From Nocardia africana NBRC 100379 (GTDB lineage Bacteria > Actinomycetota > Actinomycetes > Mycobacteriales > Mycobacteriaceae), in contig NZ_BDAV01000009.1 of the NCBI RefSeq assembly GCF_001612635.1, forward strand, positions 124,001 to 188,000: DNA of 64,000 nucleotides, in the 5' to 3' direction. The notes under the pieces were generated by a model that saw nothing but the letters and a program-made list of their open reading frames with translations, made no database searches and was not told the origin of the DNA. Position 1 is the stretch's first letter, and each line of letters begins with the position of its first letter. This document shows, piece by piece, positions 48,236 through 54,595 of the stretch. Position numbers and translations under genes: made by a program.

Positions 48236-48943
48236 TTATTTGCTCGGCGCCGGCTTGAACGGGGCGTTGATGGTCGCGAAGTACTGGATCGCGGCGCCGA
48301 TCGCGACCGGGGCGGTCACGAAGATCTGGCCGGCGAGCACACCCAGGAAGCCGACGGCGGCGGCACCGGCGACACAGCCGCCGAGCGGGCCGAGGCCGAA
48401 CAGGGTGGCCAGCGCACCGGTGGCGACGACACCGAGGGCAGCTCCCGCGATGCAGCCGATGACCGCGCCGCCGATACCGCCGGCCAGGGTGCCGATGGTG
48501 GCGCCGGTGGAGATGGTGTCCTTCAGACGGTTGAAGGCCGCGGTCTCACGGTCGTACGGGGTCTTCCACGGCGCGCTGTCCTCGAAGGGGAGGGCGACCG
48601 GCTTGTAGACCGCGTGCTGCAGGTCGTACTGCGGGGTCAGGGTGGCGGTGTTGCCGGAGATGTCGGCGGCGATCGGGAACTCGAAGTCGTCGACCCGGAA
48701 GTTCAGCGGGGTGCCGGCGAGCACGGCGCCGTTGGCGGCCTTGATCTTCAGCATGCCGTCTTCGTTGACGATCGAGCCGCCGTCGGTCTTGATGACGGCT
48801 TTGTCGTTGTCGACGACGCTGGCCTTGTAGTACACGCTTTCGGGCGCCGCGGGGGCGGCGGGGTCGGCCGTGGCGGTACCGGCCGCGACGCCGACAGCGG
48901 CGACCAGCATGGCGGCGGTCGCGGCGAATTTCCTCATCATCAT
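48236..48943 (-). CDS. Exported protein with Gly/Ala-rich C-terminal domain, Nocardia type
   Basis: 235 aa. The signal peptide 'MMMRKFAATAAMLVAAVGVA' is cleaved probably after TATADP-region Ala (~28). A beta-rich domain follows (~35-130, 'ASVVDNDKAVIKTDGGSIV', 'PLNFRVDDFEFPIAADI'). The C-terminal stretch (~145-225) is rich in Gly and Ala ('GTLAGGIGGAVIGCIAGAALG') and could insert into a membrane or aggregate; it contains two cysteines. Similar exported proteins occur in many copies in Nocardia genomes; the function is unknown. Three consecutive ATGs make the exact start uncertain. Confidence 0.87.
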   Translation of the reverse strand: MMMRKFAATAAMLVAAVGVAAGTATADPAAPAAPESVYYKASVVDNDKAVIKTDGGSIVNEDGMLKIKAANGAVLAGTPLNFRVDDFEFPIAADISGNTATLTPQYDLQHAVYKPVALPFEDSAPWKTPYDRETAAFNRLKDTISTGATIGTLAGGIGGAVIGCIAGAALGVVATGALATLFGLGPLGGCVAGAAAVGFLGVLAGQIFVTAPVAIGAAIQYFATINAPFKPAPSK

Positions 48944-49011
48944 TTCTGCGGAACCTCGAAACAGAGTGGTTCAGGGACGAGGGAATCACAGACCAGGTCA
49001 GCTAACAGACA

Positions 49012-49049
49012 GTGAACACCACGACTTCCTTCATTCAGATCGTGTTCAC
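49012..49049. promoter_or_regulatory. Inverted repeat GTGAACAC ... GTGTTCAC
   Basis: GTGAACAC (49012-49019) and GTGTTCAC (49042-49049) form a perfect 8-bp inverted repeat with a 22-nt gap. They flank CACGA and ATCG pieces that extend the dyad imperfectly. It may be an operator for the exported protein gene, or for tetR lying 230 nt away. Confidence 0.4.
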
Positions 49050-49092
49050 CCCGCCCGAGCCGCTGGGCGGAGGGCGGCTGAAACGTCCAGTG

Positions 49093-49112
49093 CCAGTGGT
49101 GCTTTCCACTGG
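49093..49112. promoter_or_regulatory. Small hairpin CCAGTGG-TGCTTT-CCACTGG
   Basis: A perfect 7-bp stem with a 6-nt loop in the tetR upstream region. Symmetry and size would also suit an operator. Confidence 0.35.
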
Positions 49113-49280
49113 GACCCGGAATGGAGCAGAACCTGGGTCGACTCTCGTGTGTGGCTGTTATCACAGGATTTTCCCAGCTCGAAGACGATTTCTTCCGGCG
49201 AAGTCGCCCGGCCGGTCACCTGCGCCGTCCCATGACTCGAGCGACAATGTGCCCATGGCCGTCCTCGACGAACACCCGAC

Positions 49281-49910
49281 ATGGCGTCGCTGACCCGACC
49301 CGGCTCGCGATCACGTGAACGCGACGAACGGCGCGACGCGGTGGAGCGGCGGGTCCTCGCCGCCGTCGACCGGCTGCTGGACACCGGCGTCACCTATACC
49401 GAACTGCCGGTGGCCCGGATCGCCGCCGAGGCCGACATCGCCCGCTCCACCTTCTATCGCTATTTCCCCGACAAGAGCCGGCTGCTGATCCGGATGGCCG
49501 ACCTCGCCACCGACGACCAGTTCCGCACGGCCGAATTGTGGTGGGCCGCAGATCATCTCGACGGAGAGGCGGGGGTCGTCACGGCCATGCGACTGATGAT
49601 CGCGGGCACCCGGGCACACCATCGCGTCCTGCGCGCGCTCACCGAGGTGGCGGGCTACGACCGCGATGTGGGCCGCTACTGGCAGGATCGGGTTCGACGC
49701 TTCACCGAACTCGTCCGCGGGCGGCTGGATCGGGAACGCGCGGCCGGCCGGATATCCGCGGATCTGCAGGTCGAGGCCACCGCCATCGCCCTGACCTGCA
49801 TGGTCGAGCGTGCTATCGACTTCACCTTCGCCGCCGGAAGTCCGGTGGACGACGAACAGTTGGCCCGGGCGCTGGGGCGCGCGATCTGGCAGACGGTCTA
49901 CGGCTCGTGA
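49281..49910 (+). CDS. TetR-family transcriptional regulator
   Basis: 209 aa. The N-terminal helix-turn-helix is 'ARIAAEADIARSTFYRYFPD' (residues ~45-64). The C-terminal helical ligand domain has a typical tetracycline-repressor-like dimer helix ('VEATAIALTCMVERAIDFT'). It is coupled by a GTGA overlap to a fructosamine-kinase-like gene, which is therefore probably part of its regulon. ATG start at 49281. Confidence 0.92.
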   Translation: MASLTRPGSRSRERDERRDAVERRVLAAVDRLLDTGVTYTELPVARIAAEADIARSTFYRYFPDKSRLLIRMADLATDDQFRTAELWWAADHLDGEAGVVTAMRLMIAGTRAHHRVLRALTEVAGYDRDVGRYWQDRVRRFTELVRGRLDRERAAGRISADLQVEATAIALTCMVERAIDFTFAAGSPVDDEQLARALGRAIWQTVYGS

Positions 49911-50776
49911 GCGAGCTGTCGACGCACCTGGAGTCCCTACTGGGCGTGCCGGTGGTGGCCGCGCATACGGCCGGCCGCGGGCACGCCTGGACGCTGTATC
50001 GCGTGCGGCTGGCCGACGGCCGCGATGCCTTCGTGAAAAGTGCTGTGGGCGAACCGGGTTCGACCGCGGACCATGCCTTGACCGCGGAGGCCGCGGGCCT
50101 GCGCTGGTTACGCGAGGCCGATGCCGCCGGCCTCATCCCGCAGGTACTGGGCGCCGACGACCGCACCCTGGTCTTGCCGTGGTTGGACTCGATAGCTCCC
50201 ACCCGTGCTGCCGCGGTGCGGTTCGGTGCGGCGCTCGCCGAACTGCACACGCATTCCGTCGACCGGTACGGGGCGCCGTGGGTGGGTTGTATCGCGACCG
50301 TGCCGCAGGACAACGCGCTGGTCGCGGGGGAGTGGGGGCCCTGGTATGCGCGGTATCGACTGCAGCCGCTGTTGCCCGCCGCCGCGTCCGTTCTGGGCCG
50401 CGACGGGACTCGGCTCGTCGAGCGGGTGATCGACGAGATCGGCGATCTCGCCGGCCCACCGGAGCCGCCGTGCCGCATCCACGGCGATCTCTGGTCGGGC
50501 AACCTCGTGTGGACCGAGCGTGGCGTGCGGCTCATCGACCCGGCCGCCCACGGAGGACATCGCGAGACGGACCTGGCCATGCTGCGGCTGTTCGGGGCCC
50601 CGTATCTGAGCCACATTCTGAGGGCATACCGGGAGCACTTTCCGCTCTCGCCCGGCGCGGACCAGCGGGTCGCACTGCATCAGCTGTATCCGTTGCTGGT
50701 GCACGTCGTCCTGTTCGGCGGGGGATACCGGGGACAGGCCATCGCTGCCGCGGAAGAGGCGCTGTCCGCAGTGTGA
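49907..50776 (+). CDS. Fructosamine kinase family protein
   Basis: 289 aa from the GTG at 49907, overlapping the tetR stop as GTGA. It has the aminoglycoside-phosphotransferase-like kinase fold: 'VRLADGRDAFVKSAVGEPG' (ATP Lys near residue 43), the catalytic loop 'RIHGDLWSGNLVWTERG' with HGDLWSGN near 180, and the metal-binding 'LIDPAAHGGHRETDLAML'. These enzymes phosphorylate sugars attached to protein amines or other ketosamines, aiding deglycation. Fusion to TetR control is a frequent arrangement in actinobacteria. Confidence 0.93.
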   Translation: MSELSTHLESLLGVPVVAAHTAGRGHAWTLYRVRLADGRDAFVKSAVGEPGSTADHALTAEAAGLRWLREADAAGLIPQVLGADDRTLVLPWLDSIAPTRAAAVRFGAALAELHTHSVDRYGAPWVGCIATVPQDNALVAGEWGPWYARYRLQPLLPAAASVLGRDGTRLVERVIDEIGDLAGPPEPPCRIHGDLWSGNLVWTERGVRLIDPAAHGGHRETDLAMLRLFGAPYLSHILRAYREHFPLSPGADQRVALHQLYPLLVHVVLFGGGYRGQAIAAAEEALSAV

Positions 50777-50871
50777 AAGCGTTGTGGAGACAGCCTGTTT
50801 CCTGATCGGAGCGATATGGTCGCCCGAGTGCCGAGGAGAAGAAGCAAGCCGCGAACATACCGATATGGACG

Positions 50872-50883
50872 TATGCGCATCTA
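50872..50883. repeat. Repeated 12-mer TATGCGCATCTA, copy 1
   Basis: Identical 12-mer at 51462-51473 on the same strand. It has an ATGCGCAT palindromic core, lies 89 nt before the gloA2 start, and sits in a patch less GC-rich than the surroundings (GGACGTATGCGCATCTAGAC). It may be a regulatory site. Confidence 0.45.
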
Positions 50884-50971
50884 GACATGTAAAGACGTAG
50901 TGTCGCACTGGGTAGACGGCCAAACCCGCTGCCGACAACGACAGCCATGACCAGGTGGCTACGGTCGGGGC

Positions 50972-51358
50972 ATGGAGTTGCGGAGGATTCACCACGCGGC
51001 GATCATCGCGTCGGACTATCAGCGATCGAAATCGTTCTATACCGAGGTCCTCGGCCTGCGGGTGGTGGCGGAGCACTATCGGGCCGAACGTCGTTCGTGG
51101 AAGCTGGATCTCGCGCTGCCGGACGGCGCGCAACTGGAGCTCTTCTCGTTCCCGGATCCGCCGCCCCGGCCGTCGCGGCCGGAGGCGTGCGGGCTGCGTC
51201 ATCTCGCCTTCGTCGTCGAGGACGTCGCCGCGGCACTGGCGGAGCTGCGGGGGAGGGGAGTGGTCGTCGAGGAGGTCCGGGTCGACGACTTCACCGGTCG
51301 CCGTTTCGGTTTCCTCTTCGACCCGGACGACTTGCCGTTGGAGTTGTACGAGGCCTGA
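50972..51358 (+). CDS. gloA2: VOC protein GloA2 (YaeR-type)
   Basis: 128 aa single-domain VOC protein that matches E. coli YaeR/GloA2 along its length ('HHAAIIASDYQRSKSFY', 'GLRHLAFVVEDVAAALAEL', 'DPDDLPLELYEA', and the ELFSFPDPPPRPSRPEACG stretch). Metal-site residues are His in 'IHHAAII', Glu in 'QLELFSF', His in 'LRHLAF' and Glu in 'PLELYEA'. It is glyoxalase-I-like, but the reaction of this subfamily is not settled. It is a single gene with ATG at 50972. Confidence 0.92.
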   Translation: MELRRIHHAAIIASDYQRSKSFYTEVLGLRVVAEHYRAERRSWKLDLALPDGAQLELFSFPDPPPRPSRPEACGLRHLAFVVEDVAAALAELRGRGVVVEEVRVDDFTGRRFGFLFDPDDLPLELYEA

Positions 51359-51461
51359 GTCCGTTCGGGGCGTCCTCACGGTGGCGGGGAGGTGCCGGCG
51401 CTCAGGGGCATGCCGTGTGGTCACCCACGATCGGTCGTACGAATTCAATAGGTAATGGAGA

Positions 51462-51473
51462 TATGCGCATCTA
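51462..51473. repeat. Repeated 12-mer TATGCGCATCTA, copy 2
   Basis: Second copy of the 12-mer at 50872-50883, 145 nt before the cyclophilin start, in an AT-richer stretch (AATAGGTAATGGAGATATGC). The two copies sit upstream of two same-strand genes, which suggests a shared regulator. Confidence 0.45.
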
Positions 51474-51617
51474 ACGATGTGTCGACAGCCCATCACGCCG
51501 CAGACTTCCAGCTCGAACAGCGAAAACGAAAAACAGCACAGGATGGGTAGGGCATCGTCATGGGTCCGAGACGAGGGGTTGTCCGCCGGGTGGAGGCGGC
51601 TGCCATACGATGACCGG

Positions 51618-52109
51618 ATGACCACAGTGTTGCTCAACACATCAGCCGGGGACATCACCCTCGAATTGGACGAGACGAAGGCGCCGCAAACGGTCGCGAA
51701 CTTCGTGGACTACGTCAAGTCCGGCCACTACGACGGGACGATCTTCCACCGTGTGATTCCGGGTTTCATGGTGCAGGGCGGCGGTCTGACCGCCGATATG
51801 CAGCAGAAGCCGGCGCCCAACCGGGTGCAGAACGAGGCCAAGAACGGTCTGCGCAACGACAAGTACACCGTCGCGATGGCGCGTACGGCGGATCCGCATT
51901 CGGCCAGTGCCCAGTTCTTCATCAACACGGCGAACAACGACTTCCTGAACTACCCGGGTCAGGACGGCTGGGGTTACGCGGTCTTCGGGCGGGTCGCCGA
52001 CGGTAACGCCGTCGTGGACGCGATCGAGGGTGTCCGCACGGGCTCCAAGGCCGGCCACCAGGATGTTCCGGTCGAGCCGATCACGATCGTCTCCGCTCAG
52101 CTGGCCTGA
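51618..52109 (+). CDS. Cyclophilin-type peptidyl-prolyl cis-trans isomerase
   Basis: 163 aa cytoplasmic cyclophilin. The catalytic Arg is in 'FHRVIPGFMVQGGG' (residues ~43-56), with 'ARTADPHSASAQFFIN' (~90-105) and 'YAVFGRVADGNAVVDAI'. It catalyses cis-trans isomerisation of prolyl bonds in folding proteins. ATG at 51618; no signal peptide. Confidence 0.94.
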   Translation: MTTVLLNTSAGDITLELDETKAPQTVANFVDYVKSGHYDGTIFHRVIPGFMVQGGGLTADMQQKPAPNRVQNEAKNGLRNDKYTVAMARTADPHSASAQFFINTANNDFLNYPGQDGWGYAVFGRVADGNAVVDAIEGVRTGSKAGHQDVPVEPITIVSAQLA

Positions 52110-52145
52110 CCGGCAGGGCGCGCGCCCCGCATATCCGTCCGTTCA

Positions 52146-52166
52146 GCACCGCAGTGGTAGCGGTGC
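52146..52166. terminator. Hairpin terminator between convergent cyclophilin and SDR genes
   Basis: GCACCGC (52146-52152) pairs with GCGGTGC (52160-52166) around a 7-nt loop in the 102-bp convergent gap. No T-tract. Confidence 0.55.
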
Positions 52167-52211
52167 CGATGGCCGGTGGTGCGGGGCGCCGCCATGTCCG
52201 GGGTGGATCGG

Positions 52212-52931
52212 TCAGACCAGCCGGTGTCCGCCGTCGACATGGAGGACTTCGCCGGTGAGGAAGTCGTTGTCGAGGACGGCGTGGAAGGCGGCCGCGATAT
52301 CGGCGGGACGGCCGATGCGGCCGGCGGGCAGCCGGGCGGCCATGGACGTGAGGCGGGCGTGTTTGTCGGGGCCGGCGAAGTCGTCCCAGATCGGGGTGTC
52401 GACCCAGCCGGGGGAGACGGCGTTGACCCGGATCGGCGCCAATTCCAGGGCCAGCGCTCGGACCAGGCCCTCGAGGGCGGCGTTGGCGGTGGCGACGACC
52501 GAGCCGCCGGGCGCGGGGCGGTAGGCCGCGATTCCGGAGGTCACGGTGAGGGAGTTGGTGACGCGGCTCGCGGCGTATTTGGCGACCAGCCACGGTCCGA
52601 GCACCTTGATGTCGAGCACGCTCCGCGCGTCGCGCGCGGGCAGTTCGGTGAGCGGCCCGTACCCGCGGCGCATGTCGGCGGCGGTGACGACGACGTGGTC
52701 GACCGCGCCAACGGTGCCGAAAAGTGCTGCGATGGAGGCTTCTTCGGCGATGTCGACGCGGTGTGCGCGGACGTGGTCGGGGTATTCGAGTTGCGCTGTC
52801 GCTGCGGTGAGGCGGTCGGTGTCGCGGGCGGCGATGGTGATTCGATGTCCGGCGGGCAGGAGTCGTTGGGCCAGAGCGAGGCCCATGCCGGAGCTGCCGC
52901 CGATGACGAGGGTGTGGGTGGTGTCGGTCAT
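52212..52931 (-). CDS. SDR-family protein lacking the catalytic Tyr and Lys
   Basis: 239 aa Rossmann-fold SDR with GGSSGMG (residues ~11-17), 'AARDTDRL' for NADP and the C-terminal 'FLTGEVLHVDGGHRLV'. At the active site, Ser is present in 'TSGIAAYRP', but the expected Y-x3-K reads 'SVVATANAALEGL': Val replaces Tyr and Asn replaces Lys. It may be a non-catalytic NAD(P)-binding regulator or use another mechanism. The ATG at 52931 is divergent from an XRE/MmyB regulator gene (101-bp gap), its probable controller. Confidence 0.88.
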   Translation of the reverse strand: MTDTTHTLVIGGSSGMGLALAQRLLPAGHRITIAARDTDRLTAATAQLEYPDHVRAHRVDIAEEASIAALFGTVGAVDHVVVTAADMRRGYGPLTELPARDARSVLDIKVLGPWLVAKYAASRVTNSLTVTSGIAAYRPAPGGSVVATANAALEGLVRALALELAPIRVNAVSPGWVDTPIWDDFAGPDKHARLTSMAARLPAGRIGRPADIAAAFHAVLDNDFLTGEVLHVDGGHRLV

Positions 52932-53032
52932 GGATCCACCGTGCGGTTCGGCGAGGGCGGCGGGGAGACCGGCTGTGGCCTGGTCCTGGCGGGGCTACCC
53001 CGGCGTGGCTGGGAAGCGGGCACACTGGATGA

Positions 53033-53905
53033 GTGAATGATCGTCGTGCCCTGGGGGATTTCCTGCGTGCGCGCCGGGCGCGGGTGCAGCCGTCGCAGGT
53101 GGGGCTGCCGCCGGGGACGCGGCGGCGGCAGACGGCGGGCCTGCGCCGCGAGGAGGTGGCGGCGCTGGCGGGTTTGAGCGTGGACTACTACATCCGGCTG
53201 GAGCAGGGCCGCGATCGCAATCCGAGTCCGGAGGTGCTGGCGGCGTTGGCCTCGGCGTTGCTGTTGGATGCCGACGAGGCGGCTCATCTGCATCGGGTGG
53301 CGCGGCTGGCGGGGGCACGGTCGGCAGCGGCGGCGGCGCCGGTGGAGCCGGCCGGGCGGGGCATGGTGTTGTTGCTCCAATCGGTGCGGCCGACACCGGC
53401 TTTCGTCCTGGATCAGGTGAGTAACCTGCTGGCGGCGAATCCGGAGGGGTTGCGGTTGCTGTGGGGTATCGAGCAGTGGGAGCCGGTGCGGCGCAATCTG
53501 ATTCGGTACGTGTTCACACATCCGGCGGCGCGGACGGTGTTCGAGGATTGGACGGGGATGGCGCGCGATTGTGTGGCGCATCTGCGGGTGGTGCAGGGTG
53601 CGGGGTCGCATCCGGTGGAGCTGGCGGCGCTGACGGATGAATTGTGCGCGGCGACGGCGGATTTCGAGGCGCTGTGGGCGCATTACGACGTGCGGGCCAA
53701 GCGCGGTACGCGGCGGATGTTCCGGCATCCGGCGGTGGGCCGGATGGAGTTGACGTCGGAGATCTTGACCGCGCCGGACGGGCAGCGGTTCGTCGCGTTC
53801 CAGGCCGAGCCGGGCAGCCCGGACCGCGACGCGGTGACGCTGTTAGGGCTGGTGGGTGATGACGTACCAGAGCGCGGCGAGGGTGCCGAGCACGAACAGC
53901 GGTGA
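53033..53905 (+). CDS. XRE/MmyB-type transcriptional regulator
   Basis: 290 aa from the GTG at 53033. The helix-turn-helix 'RREEVAALAGLSVDYYIRLEQGR' region (~38-60) is preceded by 'ALGDFLRARRARVQPSQVGLP', the standard opening of this family. The MmyB-like ligand domain (~105-275, 'NLLAANPEGLRLLWGI', 'RNLIRYVFTHPAARTVFEDW', 'HYDVRAKRGTRRMFRHP') may bind a lipid. Such regulators usually control the divergent oxidoreductase, here the atypical SDR. The last 63 nt overlap the convergent YdjM-like gene. Confidence 0.93.
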   Translation: MNDRRALGDFLRARRARVQPSQVGLPPGTRRRQTAGLRREEVAALAGLSVDYYIRLEQGRDRNPSPEVLAALASALLLDADEAAHLHRVARLAGARSAAAAAPVEPAGRGMVLLLQSVRPTPAFVLDQVSNLLAANPEGLRLLWGIEQWEPVRRNLIRYVFTHPAARTVFEDWTGMARDCVAHLRVVQGAGSHPVELAALTDELCAATADFEALWAHYDVRAKRGTRRMFRHPAVGRMELTSEILTAPDGQRFVAFQAEPGSPDRDAVTLLGLVGDDVPERGEGAEHEQR

Positions 53906-54553
53906 GACCACCCAGGTTTCGACCTTGTTGCCGGTGCGGTCGATGATGGGGATCCGGGTGCGGATGTCCAGGGGCCAGAACAGCCGGCAGCCGCGGTCGG
54001 TGAGGCAGTCGCCGATGAGGTGGGCGAGCGCGCCGAGGCCGACGGAGAACGGCAGCCAGGCGGGTTTGTCGGAGATCCACTGGTCCATGGCGAAGGTGCC
54101 CGCGACGGCGAGCACGGCGATGGTGGCGTAGGAGCGCAGTCCTTCGCCGGGCGGGCACAGGTTCAGGGCGCGGACGGCCAAGGCGAGCAGGAAGAAGACC
54201 AGGCCGAGGGTGAACCAGCGGCCGATCCAGTGTTCGCCGGCCCAGGTGCCGTAGGTGACGGCTGCGACGAAGGCCAGCGAGTGAGTGGCGTGGCGGTGTC
54301 CGCCGGAGACGGTGGAGATGATCTTGCAGGCGGTGTGCGTGATCGGTCCGAGCGCATGCGAGATGGTGCCGCTGGGGTGGTCGGCGTCGGGCAGCAGGGC
54401 GGCGCCGGCGGTGAGAAACGTTCCCATGAGCAGGTCGACGGTGCCGAGGTGGCCGATCTGCGCGGCGGGGAAGGTGAGAATCGAAAGTGGTAGCGCGGCA
54501 GCGGCTCCCGCCCACGCGAGCGCACCACTGGTCGCATGTGAATGTCCTAGCAC
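53843..54553 (-). CDS. YdjM-family membrane-bound metal-dependent hydrolase-like protein
   Basis: 236 aa with about six hydrophobic segments and the conserved acidic/His motifs of the LexA-regulated YdjM group: 'HSHATSGALAW', 'ALLPDADHPSGTISH', 'GGHRHATHSL', 'HLIGDCLTDRG'. These form a putative metal site at the membrane; the substrate is unknown. The ATG is at 54553. It overlaps the MmyB-type regulator tail-to-tail by 63 nt. Confidence 0.9.
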   Translation of the reverse strand: MLGHSHATSGALAWAGAAAALPLSILTFPAAQIGHLGTVDLLMGTFLTAGAALLPDADHPSGTISHALGPITHTACKIISTVSGGHRHATHSLAFVAAVTYGTWAGEHWIGRWFTLGLVFFLLALAVRALNLCPPGEGLRSYATIAVLAVAGTFAMDQWISDKPAWLPFSVGLGALAHLIGDCLTDRGCRLFWPLDIRTRIPIIDRTGNKVETWVVSPLFVLGTLAALWYVITHQP

Positions 54554-54595
54554 CGCCTCGAGATTAGCCGATCTTGGTCGGTGGTCTCGAGCCGG

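Larger units (their letters stand above)
48944..49280. other. 337-bp divergent intergenic region with two inverted repeats
   Basis: It lies between the exported-protein gene (leftward) and the TetR gene (rightward). It holds the inverted repeat at 49012-49049 and the hairpin at 49093-49112. No gene is supported. Confidence 0.55.

Noticed and set aside
50872..51473. A mobile element bounded by 12-bp direct repeats
   Set aside because: No transposase or integrase lies between, only the ordinary gloA2 gene. Regulatory duplication is simpler.
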